A stretch of DNA of 64,000 bases from Flavobacterium saccharophilum (GCF_900142735.1 NZ_FRBY01000001.1:1178001-1242000), one strand, 5' to 3'; counted from the first letter of the stretch, positions 9,437-18,766 are shown. A program made the numbers and translations. Notes: a model not told the origin generated them from the sequence alone.

Positions 9437-10045
9437 CTATCTGACAATCGTTCTAAAAGTCAAATTTACTCTTGGTTTTGATGTTGTTTTTGTTGGCGGC
9501 AAACGATGAAGCCAATGTGTTTGTGTTTCATCTTTCATTACTAATAAACTGCCGTGCTCCAGAATTAAGGAAACAACTTCTTTGGTTTCTTTGTGTTTGA
9601 AACTAAACTTACGTTCCGCTCCAAAACTGACAGAACCAATTGCGCCATTTTTCTTTAAATCTTTTTCGGCGTCACTGTGCCAGGCCATTCCTTCCTCACC
9701 GGAATGATATAAATTTAGGAGACAAGAATTGAAAGTTTCTCCGGTTTTATCTTCAATAATGGCTTTTAATTCTAATAATTCCTTCGTCCACGGAAGTGCT
9801 TTTTTGGTGGTATTCGAGTATGTATACTCAAAACCGGAATCGCCATACCAGGCTACTTTTCGTTTGGTTAAAATTAATTTTCCGAAGATAATCGCTTCAT
9901 CATTTTTCCATTCAATTGTATTCAAAAGAACCTCTAAATAATGATTTGAATCTTCCCGAGAAAATAATTTTCCGTAATAATTCACCGTTCCTTCTTTCGG
10001 AAGCAGGTTTGTATTTTTGTCTGTATGCGGATTAAATAAGTCCAT
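9437..10045 (-). CDS. alkB: AlkB-like 2-oxoglutarate/Fe(II) DNA dealkylase
   Basis: 202 residues of the AlkB superfamily, which oxidatively removes alkyl groups such as 1-methyladenine and 3-methylcytosine from DNA or RNA. The iron ligands are H123 and D125 (WHSDAE) and H180 (WLHRLPP); R192 and R198 (PRVNLTFR) would bind 2-oxoglutarate. The length is normal for the short AlkB types. The start overlaps the end of the Ada zinc-domain gene by 14 bp, so the two are co-translated. It belongs to an alkylation-repair group running to 12134. Confidence 0.92.
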   Translation of the reverse strand: MDLFNPHTDKNTNLLPKEGTVNYYGKLFSREDSNHYLEVLLNTIEWKNDEAIIFGKLILTKRKVAWYGDSGFEYTYSNTTKKALPWTKELLELKAIIEDKTGETFNSCLLNLYHSGEEGMAWHSDAEKDLKKNGAIGSVSFGAERKFSFKHKETKEVVSLILEHGSLLVMKDETQTHWLHRLPPTKTTSKPRVNLTFRTIVR

Positions 10046-10277
10046 TTTTCCAGTTTTGATATTCGGTTTTCATGCAATGTCCGCAAGGCCTGAAACCATT
10101 TTGTTTCGCTTCATTTTCAGATAAAAAGAAAACCCGGTTTTCGCGTTTCATTCTTTTTCCGGAAGCACATTTTAAGGTTCCGTATATTTTTAGTTTTCGG
10201 TTTCCACCGAAGCAAATTTCCGCATTTTTAATTTTATTTCGAAGATCAGAGTCCGGAATTTTATCGTGATGAATCAT
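10032..10277 (-). CDS. Stand-alone Ada zinc-binding (methylphosphotriester) domain protein
   Basis: 81 residues corresponding to the N-terminal domain of Ada alone. The core IYGTLKCASGKRM, then RVFFLSENEA and GFRPCGHCM, aligns with E. coli Ada around C38, C42, C69 and C72. C37, C65 and C68 are present, but the C42 position is Lys, so the zinc site is non-classical. C37 would be the methyl acceptor. The ATG at 10277 (MIHHDKIPDSDL) fits the domain best; 10310 is an alternative, and a longer frame runs into a repeat. In Ada this domain repairs phosphotriesters and switches on transcription. Confidence 0.8.
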   Translation of the reverse strand: MIHHDKIPDSDLRNKIKNAEICFGGNRKLKIYGTLKCASGKRMKRENRVFFLSENEAKQNGFRPCGHCMKTEYQNWKNGLI

Positions 10278-10334
10278 AATCTTTTTAATTTTTTTACCCG
10301 AATTTTTCATCACATTTTCACCACATTTTTTATA

Positions 10335-10360
10335 GTAGAGGCGCACAGCAGTGCGTCTCG
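10335..10360. repeat. GTAGAGRCGCAC palindromic repeat, copy 1
   Basis: Left arm GTAGAGGCGCAC, loop AGCA, right arm GTGCGTCTC, with one G-T wobble. The same element with perfect arms is at 50403-50430. It sits just upstream of the Ada zinc-domain gene; the apparent N-terminal extension of that gene is only a read-through of this repeat. Confidence 0.8.
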
Positions 10361-10410
10361 TCAAAGATTGGTTTTGCCACAGATTAAATCATTTAAAATC
10401 TGGTCGCTAA

Positions 10411-10556
10411 AATTAATCGCGCAAAGTCGCAGAGGCGCAAAGTTTCTATTAAAGAATTAGTAAGTATTTGTACACTATTCAAATTGTTTTAAAACTTAAA
10501 ACGATACGATGAATTTTTTAATTCTTTGCGACTCTGCGACTTTGCGAGATTAAAAT
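10411..10556. repeat. Long inverted repeat of the GCAAAGTCGCAGAG type
   Basis: Left arm around 10411-10443 (contains GCAAAGTCGCAGAG) and right arm 10524-10555 (contains CTCTGCGACTTTGC), with about 80 bp between. The right arm touches the stop codon of the 2OG oxygenase gene on the minus strand. With the element at 10335 it fills the gap inside the alkylation-repair group. A related CGCAAAG-rich element is at 45299-45426. Confidence 0.8.
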
Positions 10557-10558
10557 TA

Positions 10559-11272
10559 TTAAGATAGTGCATCATGAAAAATAATCCCCAAAGTATAACG
10601 TTCACCCGAATGAATCTCGCTCACACCATGTTTCATATTCACACGATAATATCCTTTTGTTCCTTTTACGGGCCTGAAATTAGTTGTAAAAACCAGTACG
10701 TCACCTTTTTTAGGTTTCAAAACAATTGCCTTCGATTGCGCTCTCGGCGTTTGTTGTGTTAAGACAAATTCACCTCCCGTAAAATCTTCATCGGGTTCGT
10801 TTAGGAAAACTACGATTTGAATAGGAAAATAAATAGCTCCGTATAAATCCTGATGCAAAGTATTAAAACCGCTTTTACCATATTTTAAAATTAAAACCGT
10901 TGCTTTTAGTTGATTATTAGTGTGGCATTGTTCGAGCAATTTTTCATGTGTTTCCGGAAAAATAGTATTGATGTTTAATACTTTCATCCACGCATTTGCA
11001 ATTGGCGCCAGTTTTGGATAAATGGCTGAACGAATGCTTTGAATTAAATCCGGAAGTGGATAATTAAAGTATTTGTATTCACCTAAACCAAAACGGTATC
11101 GCTCCATAACAACTGTTTTTCGATATAAATTTGGATTATCATAATCGAATTTTAAATCTTCGCATTCTTCGATAGTAAGTAAATTTGGAATGATGGCAAA
11201 TCCATTTTCGTGCATAGATTCGGTGATGCTGTCCCAATTTTGAGAAGCAATTTTGGATTGTATATTTTGCAT
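10559..11272 (-). CDS. 2OG-Fe(II) oxygenase, repair-cluster type
   Basis: 237 residues with the prolyl-hydroxylase-like double-stranded beta-helix. Iron ligands are H140 and D142 (LHQDLYG) and H215 (MKHGV); R225 (GERYTLG) would bind 2-oxoglutarate. Large conserved blocks VVFLNEPDEDFTGGEF and KGDVLVF support the call. The substrate is unknown. It is 10 bp downstream of the AraC-MGMT fusion gene, so it is translated from the same transcript and probably belongs to the alkylation response; a protein or nucleic-acid substrate are both possible. Confidence 0.87.
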   Translation of the reverse strand: MQNIQSKIASQNWDSITESMHENGFAIIPNLLTIEECEDLKFDYDNPNLYRKTVVMERYRFGLGEYKYFNYPLPDLIQSIRSAIYPKLAPIANAWMKVLNINTIFPETHEKLLEQCHTNNQLKATVLILKYGKSGFNTLHQDLYGAIYFPIQIVVFLNEPDEDFTGGEFVLTQQTPRAQSKAIVLKPKKGDVLVFTTNFRPVKGTKGYYRVNMKHGVSEIHSGERYTLGIIFHDALS

Positions 11273-11282
11273 GGAATTAAGT

Positions 11283-12134
11283 TTAGAGATCTGAATTTAG
11301 TTGTGCGCCTTCCCAGCCAATTATAGCTGTTTTTCGAGTATTTCCCCACATATAACCGCCAAAGGTTCCAGACGATTGAATCACGCGATGACAGGGAATT
11401 AAAAATGCTACAGGATTGCTTCCAATGGCTGTACCTACAGCTCGTGAAGCATTTGGTTTCTCGATTTGATGTGCAATAGAACCATAAGTAGACAATTGTC
11501 CCATTGGAATTTTAAGTAACGTTTCCCAAACTTTCAATTGAAAATCGGTGCCTTTTAAATGCAGTTTGATTTCAGATAATTTACTCCAGTCATTTTGGAA
11601 AATAAACAAGGCATTTTGTTGTACTAAATCTAGTTTTCGGGAGAATGTGGCGTTCGGAAATTTATGTTTTAAATCGTGAAAACCGATTTCTTCGCTTTCA
11701 GCAAAAGCCATAAAACAAACCCCTTTTTGGGTCGAAGCCACAATTATATTCCCAAACGGACTTTCGGCAAAACTGAAATTGATTTCTAAATTTTTCCCGC
11801 CGTTTTTATATTCGGCTGGCGTCATACCTTCGATGTTTACGAATAAATCGTGTAAACGGCTCGTTCCGGAAAGTCCGGTATCAAAAGCGGCATCAAACAA
11901 AGTTGCCTGATTGTCTTCTTTCAGAATTTTTTTAGCATGTTCTACACTGATATATTGCAAAAACTTCTTCGGACTTGTGCCAGCCCATTCCGTAAACAAA
12001 CGCTGAAAATGAAACGGACTTAAATGCACTTTTTCGGCAACCTCATCAAGATTAGGCTGCGCTTTAAAATTGGCTTTGATATAATCAATCGCATCGGCAA
12101 TTCGGTTATAATTGATGTTTTCCTGTGTGTTCAT
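11283..12134 (-). CDS. ada: AraC-type regulator fused to O6-methylguanine-DNA methyltransferase
   Basis: 283 residues. The N-terminal 100 or so form an AraC-type double helix-turn-helix (LDEVAEKVHLSPFHFQRLF); the rest is an MGMT domain with the suicide cysteine in the IPCHRV motif at C248. It transfers methyl groups from O6-methylguanine to itself and probably regulates the cluster. Unlike E. coli Ada it lacks the N-terminal zinc domain, which is supplied here as a separate gene at 10032. The ATG at 12134 is used; the frame also has a TTG three codons upstream. First gene of the minus-strand repair group. Confidence 0.9.
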   Translation of the reverse strand: MNTQENINYNRIADAIDYIKANFKAQPNLDEVAEKVHLSPFHFQRLFTEWAGTSPKKFLQYISVEHAKKILKEDNQATLFDAAFDTGLSGTSRLHDLFVNIEGMTPAEYKNGGKNLEINFSFAESPFGNIIVASTQKGVCFMAFAESEEIGFHDLKHKFPNATFSRKLDLVQQNALFIFQNDWSKLSEIKLHLKGTDFQLKVWETLLKIPMGQLSTYGSIAHQIEKPNASRAVGTAIGSNPVAFLIPCHRVIQSSGTFGGYMWGNTRKTAIIGWEGAQLNSDL

Positions 12135-12205
12135 TTCTTTCAATTTTATAATGCAAATATCGACAGGGTTTGACAGTCATAAAATCCGAAACTTGCTTTG
12201 TTTTT

Positions 12206-12260
12206 GTTTCAGGTTTCAAGTTTAACGTTTTGTATTAACTTGAAACCTGAAACTTGAAAC
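12206..12260. repeat. Inverted repeat carrying a dispersed 24-mer
   Basis: Positions 12237-12260 are the exact reverse complement of a 24-bp sequence found at 50021-50044 and 50604-50627 (starts GTTTCAAGTTTCAGG). A partial direct copy at 12206-12222 faces it, making a stem of about 16 bp. It lies between the SMR exporter stop codon and the ada-type gene. No T-run, so it is a repeat rather than a standard terminator. Confidence 0.85.
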
Positions 12261-12282
12261 TATTTTTTCAATAAATTAGAAA

Positions 12283-12615
12283 TTAATGTACCGTTGTTTT
12301 AGAAAAAACATTGATGACTACAACACCAATCATAATTAAAGCCAATCCAATAATGGCTGGTAAATCTGGAATTTGCTTAAAGAAAACCGCACCAATAATA
12401 GTAATCAAAACAATTCCGACGCCGGACCAAATGGCGTAGGCAATTCCAACCGGAATAGTTCTCATGGCAAAACTTAAAAAGTAAAACGCAGCCAGATAGC
12501 CTATAATTGTAATAATGCTGGGAATTAATTGTGTAAACTGCTCCGATTTTTTTAAGGCAGAAGTAGCAATGATTTCGAATAGTATGGCAATTCCTAGAAA
12601 GAAGAAGTTTTTCAT
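12283..12615 (-). CDS. SMR-family small multidrug exporter (EmrE-like)
   Basis: 110 residues with four transmembrane helices, the size of EmrE. The essential membrane Glu is in helix 1 (ILFEIIATSALK), and the helix 3 signature IPVGIAYAIWSGVGIVLI is nearly identical to EmrE, as is LPAIIGLALIMIGVVVIN in helix 4. It would work as an inner-membrane dimer exchanging cationic compounds for protons. A single protein suggests a homodimer of EmrE type rather than a paired system. It is separated from the ada-type gene by a repeat, and its own promoter is not obvious. Confidence 0.93.
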   Translation of the reverse strand: MKNFFFLGIAILFEIIATSALKKSEQFTQLIPSIITIIGYLAAFYFLSFAMRTIPVGIAYAIWSGVGIVLITIIGAVFFKQIPDLPAIIGLALIMIGVVVINVFSKTTVH

Positions 12616-12667
12616 ATTTCACGTTTTTACAAAGTTAAGCTTTGTTTTTGAGTGAGATCTAAAAGAA

Positions 12668-13756
12668 TTATTTAAGACTATCTTTTGACATAGAAATACT
12701 TATTAATTTAAAACCATTTTCGGTTCTTAAAAATTCGAAATGATCCTGACCAAAATCCTCACCGTCTTTTGACGTTATTACTATGTTTTCAACTGGATAT
12801 TGCCACTCTTTGGATTCATTACAATTGTTAAAATAATTCTCATATTCTTTTGCTTCAAATATAAATTGATTTAAACCATCAGTTGAAATAAAATAATCTG
12901 TTTTTTCAGAATTTAGTTCTTGTAATTTTAATTTTAAAAGAGTGTAATTCTGATCGATAAATGTAGTTTTTGGTTCGTTTATCCATCCGTTTGGATTTTT
13001 CCAATAGGTAATTTGCTCAAAAGAATGCTTTAGTAAATTCTCTTTGGATAGGTCTGAAAGCAAAGTGTTTTTGAGCCAAAATTTAAATTCTTTATCATAA
13101 TTAATAAAGGAATAATACTGACCGTTAATTCCGTGAAAACTTTCTCTTGCAGGATCTTTGCTTCGCTCTTTTGATTTTTCTAAAGAATAAAAGTTCAGAT
13201 CATAATCGTTTTCATATTCAAAGTTTTCTACTAAGACTTTATTGTTAGTATCAATAAGAAATTCTTTTCCCCCAGTCCAGCCGTAATGTTCGTCGTCAAA
13301 CTTTTTCTTGATAGCACCTCTTAACGCGACAATCAGTCCGTTTCTGGCTTTTGTTAAATTGCTGTATGCTGCTGGAATTACAATTTTTCCTTCGCTGTTG
13401 AACATGCCCATTTTATCTGTTTTAGGGTCTCTGAAACGAATGAAACCTTCATTTTCGCAATCTGGTCCGTTATCAAAAATATACAAGCTGTCAAGTCCAA
13501 CAATTTTTCCGGATTTGGTTAAGTAATAACTTTTCCAGCTATCATTTACATCTTCGCTTACAGCTATGATAGCGTTAAATTTATGAGCAGAAGTTAATCT
13601 AGTAAACTTTGGCGTTATTTTAATTTTTCCGTTTTGATCTTTAAATCCCAGGTGGGTTGTGTCTTTGTCCCAAAATGAAATCCAGGTATCATTACTTTGA
13701 GCCAGTACAGAACAACTTAAAAGCAGGAACATAAAAAAGATGATATTTTTTCTCAT
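12668..13756 (-). CDS. Exported WG-repeat protein
   Basis: 362 residues with a signal peptide ending near SVLAQS. The N-terminal half contains WG-type repeats, short beta units such as LGFKDQNGKIKITPKF and MGMFNSEGKIVIPAAY; the C-terminal half has no recognised domain. WG-repeat proteins are common in Bacteroidetes and have no assigned function. The gene is followed by no obvious partner; the small gene upstream at 13767 ends 10 bp before it, so the two are probably co-transcribed. Confidence 0.75.
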   Translation of the reverse strand: MRKNIIFFMFLLLSCSVLAQSNDTWISFWDKDTTHLGFKDQNGKIKITPKFTRLTSAHKFNAIIAVSEDVNDSWKSYYLTKSGKIVGLDSLYIFDNGPDCENEGFIRFRDPKTDKMGMFNSEGKIVIPAAYSNLTKARNGLIVALRGAIKKKFDDEHYGWTGGKEFLIDTNNKVLVENFEYENDYDLNFYSLEKSKERSKDPARESFHGINGQYYSFINYDKEFKFWLKNTLLSDLSKENLLKHSFEQITYWKNPNGWINEPKTTFIDQNYTLLKLKLQELNSEKTDYFISTDGLNQFIFEAKEYENYFNNCNESKEWQYPVENIVITSKDGEDFGQDHFEFLRTENGFKLISISMSKDSLK

Positions 13757-13766
13757 GAAAATTTAC

Positions 13767-14051
13767 TTATCGCAGATGAATTTCAGGTTCCTTATTTTTT
13801 GCTTCGTCAAAACAAGCAGAGCATAACATTTTAAAATCGGCGTTGGCCTGAAAAACATCTGTCCATTCTTCGCCATTATCAAGAAGCCATTGTTCACATT
13901 CTCCACACCAGGCAATCTGCGGAAGGTCTTCTTCGGCTTCGGAATAGAAAAAACCAACTTTTGCTTTATTGTCAATAGCCATGGCAATATGTATGCAGGT
14001 AAAAGACATATCTTTTGAGCCATGTTTTTCACATGAAATTTTTTCAATCAT
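13767..14051 (-). CDS. Small cysteine-rich protein, probable zinc-binding
   Basis: 94 residues with four Cys/His clusters: SCEKHG, TCIHIA, WCGECEQW and LCSACFDEA. The spacing suggests one or two zinc sites of a CPxCG-like kind, and related proteins with a CEKHG...CGEC...C..C pattern are familiar from many bacteria without known function. This frame is chosen over an overlapping frame of equal length (13763-14047) because of the paired cysteines and the acidic composition of a normal cytoplasmic protein. Its stop lies just upstream of the WG-repeat gene. Confidence 0.7.
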   Translation of the reverse strand: MIEKISCEKHGSKDMSFTCIHIAMAIDNKAKVGFFYSEAEEDLPQIAWCGECEQWLLDNGEEWTDVFQANADFKMLCSACFDEAKNKEPEIHLR

Positions 14052-14087
14052 ATTTTTATTGTTGTGAAATTGTAATCAGTAGTAAGA

Positions 14088-14636
14088 CTATTTTTTTCTT
14101 TCCTGTTTTTCTTTTTCTTTTTTTGCCTTTTCTTCTTCTTTAACTCTTTTTTCTTCTTCGTGTTTTTTGATAAGTTCTTCTTTTTGGATTTTTGCAGCCT
14201 GAATTTTGTTTTGCAAATCTTGAATTTTATTTGAACTTTTTTCTAATTCAGATTCTGATTTTGCTACTTTTTCTTCAGATTTTTGAACTCTCTTTTTAGA
14301 TTTTTCAATCTCTTTTTTAATATCTGTATTGTTATTTGCTTTGCTTTCAAGACTGGCTAATTCTTGTAGATTAGCCTTTAAATCGGCTTCTTTTTCTGTT
14401 GATTTGGTTTGTAATTTCTTTAGTTTTCTTTCTTCATTAGCCAGCTTTTCTTCTGCTGTTTGAATATTATTAAGATTACGTGCCATATCGCGCTGTTGCT
14501 GCTGCTGTTGCATAAACATTTGATTTTGCTGTCTGAACATGGCATTGCTAGCCTGCATTTGTCTTTGCATACTGGATTGCGCTACTGAAAAAAAGGGTAA
14601 AAGGATAAGTAGTATTAAGACTAGGCGTGCTCTCAT
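14088..14636 (-). CDS. Exported coiled-coil protein
   Basis: 182 residues. A signal peptide (to about FFSVAQS) is followed by a Gln/Met-rich stretch with a run of six Gln, then a long charged coiled coil rich in Lys and Glu to a basic end (KEKQERKK). No domain is recognised. It would be periplasmic or envelope-associated. The low complexity makes homology claims unsafe, but the signal peptide and intact frame argue for a real gene. Confidence 0.65.
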   Translation of the reverse strand: MRARLVLILLILLPFFSVAQSSMQRQMQASNAMFRQQNQMFMQQQQQQRDMARNLNNIQTAEEKLANEERKLKKLQTKSTEKEADLKANLQELASLESKANNNTDIKKEIEKSKKRVQKSEEKVAKSESELEKSSNKIQDLQNKIQAAKIQKEELIKKHEEEKRVKEEEKAKKEKEKQERKK

Positions 14637-14791
14637 AATTTGATTTAGGTATTGGGGATTTTAATTTCAAAAGTAAACCTTAAAATCAATAATTGTGTTT
14701 ATTATCTGATTAAATTTAAGTTTCCTGCCTTAAAATTAAAAACAAAACCCAATAGTTTTTTAAATCTAATTAAAATAGAAAATGGTTTTAA

Positions 14792-17110
14792 TTATGGATT
14801 GAGTGACAGTCCAACGCTGAAAAATAGTCTCACTTTATTAATGTTGTTCATCCAGGAAGCGTCAAAATGAATTGGGCCTAGAATGGACTGATAAGAAATC
14901 GCTGTTCCTCCTGAAAGTACAAGACTAGGGGTATCATTTTCATCCCACTTTCCTTTTGGGCTAAATACATGGCCGATATATTCATCAAAAGTGTCAAAAC
15001 CTACACTAGCAATATTAAAGTGTGGAGTGAGATAAATTTTTCCGGTTAAATTTATTTGAGAACCGAGTTTAAGTCCCATGTACTGTGTAACATTGAGTTC
15101 GTCTTCATGCAGGCCCGGAAATGAAAAACGATTGCTGCCAGAGCTCGGAATAATGCCGCCTAAAAAATATTTTGCGGCATAACCAAAACCTGAAAACGGA
15201 ATTTGATCGTCTTTAAGTTTGTCCTGAAAAATAAAATAAGAATCAAATCCTACAATTCCTGTAATTTTCTTTTTTAAGAGTGCTCTCTTTTCAAAACTAA
15301 AACCCAATTTTGTGTAGCCATTTGTTGAACCTGAAATACTTGTCAAATCAGCGTCAGAAAAAGAGGTGTCTACATCACTAAGAAATGATCTTGCTGCATT
15401 TGCTTTTATAATGGTTCCGCTTGTAGCAAAAAATACTTTGTCCATATCATTATAGGAATAATGCATGTTGAATTCAATATTATTAGAGTGGTAGTTGGTT
15501 ATGTTGACGGAGTTTGGATTGTATTCCCGGTCATATTTTGGTTTTAGATTAGAGTAGCTATAATTTAAACCAAAACCTACATAACTTTTCAGTGAATTTA
15601 AATTTTTGTTCACCTCATTATTGAGTTCAAAAGCATTATAAAGTATGTTGTCTGACGCTTTTCCATTTATGTAAATTTCTTGTCGCAGCAAGGCGCCATA
15701 AGCTTCAGATACCCACCACCATTCTCTGTATTGCCCAAAATTCTTCTGATAATTGATTCTCGCTTTTGGCTGTTCAGCAATATCTATTGTTACAAGAAGA
15801 CGGGAGGCATCGGCGAGAACATTTCGGCCTGTGTAATTAAAAATTATTCCAACACCTCTGTAAGTGTCATAATGTATTGAAGTGTTGAGTTGATTTTCGG
15901 CGCGTTCAAATCCAAATAATGTGATTCCTAATTTGTCTTTATCTTTTATGAAATAGCTATATGTAATCTGATCAAAAAGATTAGTACCCATGGCTCTGTT
16001 AATTCCAGCTATTAAATCTTTGGTGGTGTATTTTACATGTGTTTTAAGGTTTGCTCTTCCGAGGACCAAAGGCATATTCTCAGGACTTATATTTTTGTAA
16101 ACAATTGTGTCCAGGACAAATTCTTTTGGCATCTCAGGCAACGTGTGCGTTCGTTGCGGAAACGCTTTTAGTTTTTCTGATAAGGCAATTAAAGCCGGAA
16201 GATTTTGATTTGTTGCTATTTTACCGTCTTTGTAGATTTCGTCACTATCTGCAAAATCAGCCGTGGAGAAACGTAAGTTGGGCAAATGATCAACCAATAT
16301 TGTACAAAGATCGCGATTTGCAGGATTCTTAATATTACTCGGAAACATACTGGTCTGCATCAAAATAGTCATCAGATTATTCAGCTTATCCATTGGTTCC
16401 ATTCCTCCTCCTACATCGCTCCCAATAATAATATCAGCACCCATTTGTTTGGCAACATCTGTCGGGAAATTATTTAAAACTCCTCCGTCAACTAATACTG
16501 TTTTTTCGTAAGCCATTGGTTTAAAAACAGCAGGCAAAGACATACTGGCCCGCATTGCATAGGCTAAACTACCTTTGCTTAAAATAACTTCTTTTCCCTC
16601 AACCAAATCGGTTGCCATAGCTCGAAAGGGAATTGGAAGACTGTCAAAATCTCTAACATTATATACAGGAAAGGTTAATTCAGAAAGGTATTCTCTTAGA
16701 TTTTGATCATTTAAAAGAGAACCAATGCTATTAAGTTTTCCATCTTTAACACCTATACCAACTAAATATCTTTGAAATTCTCGTTTTTCTTCAACGCTTA
16801 CCATTCTTAGAGATTGACCGCCCCCAAGTACTTTATCCCAATGGATACTTTTGGTTAGTTTATCGATACTATCTCCGGAATATCCCATGGCATACAAACC
16901 TCCAATAATGCTTCCCATACTGTTTCCAACAATAAGATCGGGAACAATGTGTAAGGAATCGAGTTTTTGCAAAAGCGGAATATGTGCAACTCCTTTTGCT
17001 CCGCCGCCACTTAATACTAATACAACTTTCGGTTTCTTTTCCTGAGAAAAAATAATTTGTGGGAGACTTAGTAAAAATAAGAAGACGATTAAATAAGTAG
17101 TTTTTTTCAA
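14792..17110 (-). CDS. Patatin-like phospholipase with outer-membrane beta-barrel domain
   Basis: About 772 residues. A TTG start at 17110 is proposed because it gives MKKTTYLIVFLFLLSLPQII, a textbook signal peptide; the frame runs open to 17188 without an ATG. The patatin domain follows: oxyanion SGGGAKG, nucleophile Ser in GNSMG, and the DGGVLNNFP Asp. A POTRA-like segment and a C-terminal BamA/Omp85-type barrel complete it. This matches RssA/PlpD-type surface phospholipases (type Vd-like). It probably hydrolyses phospholipids at or outside the outer membrane. Confidence 0.87.
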   Translation of the reverse strand: MKKTTYLIVFLFLLSLPQIIFSQEKKPKVVLVLSGGGAKGVAHIPLLQKLDSLHIVPDLIVGNSMGSIIGGLYAMGYSGDSIDKLTKSIHWDKVLGGGQSLRMVSVEEKREFQRYLVGIGVKDGKLNSIGSLLNDQNLREYLSELTFPVYNVRDFDSLPIPFRAMATDLVEGKEVILSKGSLAYAMRASMSLPAVFKPMAYEKTVLVDGGVLNNFPTDVAKQMGADIIIGSDVGGGMEPMDKLNNLMTILMQTSMFPSNIKNPANRDLCTILVDHLPNLRFSTADFADSDEIYKDGKIATNQNLPALIALSEKLKAFPQRTHTLPEMPKEFVLDTIVYKNISPENMPLVLGRANLKTHVKYTTKDLIAGINRAMGTNLFDQITYSYFIKDKDKLGITLFGFERAENQLNTSIHYDTYRGVGIIFNYTGRNVLADASRLLVTIDIAEQPKARINYQKNFGQYREWWWVSEAYGALLRQEIYINGKASDNILYNAFELNNEVNKNLNSLKSYVGFGLNYSYSNLKPKYDREYNPNSVNITNYHSNNIEFNMHYSYNDMDKVFFATSGTIIKANAARSFLSDVDTSFSDADLTSISGSTNGYTKLGFSFEKRALLKKKITGIVGFDSYFIFQDKLKDDQIPFSGFGYAAKYFLGGIIPSSGSNRFSFPGLHEDELNVTQYMGLKLGSQINLTGKIYLTPHFNIASVGFDTFDEYIGHVFSPKGKWDENDTPSLVLSGGTAISYQSILGPIHFDASWMNNINKVRLFFSVGLSLNP

Positions 17111-17221
17111 GTTTGTACTGTTTAAGTATTTGAGAAATAGAATCTTATTTTGATTATTAAAAGTAAGCAGATATTTGTAAACGTGCAATCTTTTGAGAGA
17201 AATGTTTTTTTAGTAGAGTAT

Positions 17222-17263
17222 AAAAACAAAAAACCCGACAGGTTTAAAAAACCTGTCGGGTTT
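17222..17263 (-). terminator. Rho-independent terminator of ahcY, AGGTTT palindrome family
   Basis: Perfect 14-bp arms (AAACCCGACAGGTT and its complement, 17231-17263) followed on the minus strand by a long T-rich stretch, 52 bp after the ahcY stop codon. The stem core belongs to the same family as 9064-9096 and 47855-47881, which suggests the repeat has been used as a terminator. Confidence 0.88.
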
Positions 17264-17315
17264 GAAATAGGTATTAAAGAAATCTAAAATCAGAAATCTT
17301 TAATCTAAAATCAAT

Positions 17316-18632
17316 TTAGTATCTGTAGTATTCTGGTTTGAATGGACCTTCAACCGGAACACCAATATAAGCAGCCTGATCGTCACGTAAAGTTTCCAAT
17401 TCAACTCCTAATTTAGCTAAGTGTAAAGCAGCAACTTTTTCATCTAAATGTTTTGGTAACATGTAAACGTCATTGTTGTAAGCAGCACTATTTTTCCATA
17501 ATTCGATTTGTGCCAAAGTTTGGTTTGTAAAGGAGTTACTCATTACAAAACTTGGGTGACCTGTAGCACAACCAAGGTTTACTAAACGACCTTCGGCCAA
17601 GATGATGATATCTTTTCCAGCGATTGTATATTTGTCAACCTGAGGTTTGATTTCGATTTTAGATGCACCGTGGTTTTTGTTCAACCAGGCCATATCAATT
17701 TCGTTATCAAAGTGTCCGATGTTACAAACAACAGTTTTATCTTTCATTTGCTCGAAGTGCTCTCCAAGAACGATATCTTTATTTCCTGTAGTTGTAATGA
17801 TGATATCAGCATTAGCAATTACAGTGTTTAATTTTTTAACTTCATAACCGTCCATTGCAGCTTGTAAAGCACAAATTGGGTCAATTTCAGTAACTGTTAC
17901 GATAGATCCAGCACCTCTAAAAGAAGCAGCAGTTCCTTTTCCAACGTCACCGTATCCACAAACGATTACTCTTTTTCCAGCTAACATTAAGTCAGTTGCA
18001 CGACGTACAGCATCTACAGCAGATTCTTTACAACCGTATTTGTTATCAAATTTAGATTTAGTAACAGAGTCATTAATGTTGATTGCAGGCATTGGTAAAG
18101 TTCCGGCTTTTACTCTTTCGTAAAGTCTGTGAACTCCAGTTGTAGTTTCTTCAGATAAACCTTTGATTCCAGGAACCAATTCTGGGAAACGGTCAATAAC
18201 CATGTTAGTTAAATCTCCACCATCATCCAAAATCATGTTCAATGGTTTTCTGTCTTCACCAAAGAATAAAGTTTGCTCAATACACCAGTCAAATGATTGC
18301 TCATCAAGACCTTTCCAAGCATAAACCTGAATTCCGGCAGCAGCAATAGCAGCAGCAGCCTGATCCTGAGTAGAGAAAATATTACAAGAAGACCAAGTAA
18401 CTTCAGCACCAAGAGCAATTAAAGTTTCGATCAAAACAGCAGTTTGAATCGTCATGTGCAAACATCCAGCGATACGAGCACCCTTTAGTGGTTGTTCGTC
18501 TTTGTATTCAGCACGAAGTGCCATTAAACCTGGCATTTCAGCTTCAGCTAGTTCAATTTCTTTTCTTCCCCAAGCCGCTAGAGAAATGTCTTTTACTTTG
18601 AAAGCCACATAAGGCGTAGTTGTAGTACTCAT
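17316..18632 (-). CDS. ahcY: Adenosylhomocysteinase
   Basis: 438 residues. Hydrolyses S-adenosylhomocysteine to adenosine and homocysteine using bound NAD, removing product inhibition of methyltransferases. The NAD-binding loop GYGDVGKG is at 226-233, the substrate region CLHMTIQTA near residue 57, HFDNEIDM near 300, and the C-terminal KPEYYRY with the conserved Lys and Tyr is intact. Full length for the family. Upstream a TAAATTTG -7-like element lies at 18667-18674 (minus strand) without a clear -33 box. Confidence 0.97.
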   Translation of the reverse strand: MSTTTTPYVAFKVKDISLAAWGRKEIELAEAEMPGLMALRAEYKDEQPLKGARIAGCLHMTIQTAVLIETLIALGAEVTWSSCNIFSTQDQAAAAIAAAGIQVYAWKGLDEQSFDWCIEQTLFFGEDRKPLNMILDDGGDLTNMVIDRFPELVPGIKGLSEETTTGVHRLYERVKAGTLPMPAININDSVTKSKFDNKYGCKESAVDAVRRATDLMLAGKRVIVCGYGDVGKGTAASFRGAGSIVTVTEIDPICALQAAMDGYEVKKLNTVIANADIIITTTGNKDIVLGEHFEQMKDKTVVCNIGHFDNEIDMAWLNKNHGASKIEIKPQVDKYTIAGKDIIILAEGRLVNLGCATGHPSFVMSNSFTNQTLAQIELWKNSAAYNNDVYMLPKHLDEKVAALHLAKLGVELETLRDDQAAYIGVPVEGPFKPEYYRY

Positions 18633-18766
18633 TTATAGTGTATATTTGTATATTGTAAAATTTTTGCAAATTTACGGAATACCTTTGGAATTTTTACTAT
18701 TTCTATAAGATTTGTGAAATGTTTAATTTCTTAATCTTTAGAAGATTAGTTGATTAATGTTTTTTA

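Noticed and set aside
10278..10364. N-terminal extension of the Ada zinc-domain gene
   Set aside because: It reads through a palindromic repeat; domain homology starts near the ATG at 10277.
13763..14047. Open frame of 94 codons on the minus strand overlapping the cysteine-rich gene
   Set aside because: Same length as the chosen frame but with basic, irregular composition and no motif; the frame at 13767-14051 has paired CxxC/CxH clusters.
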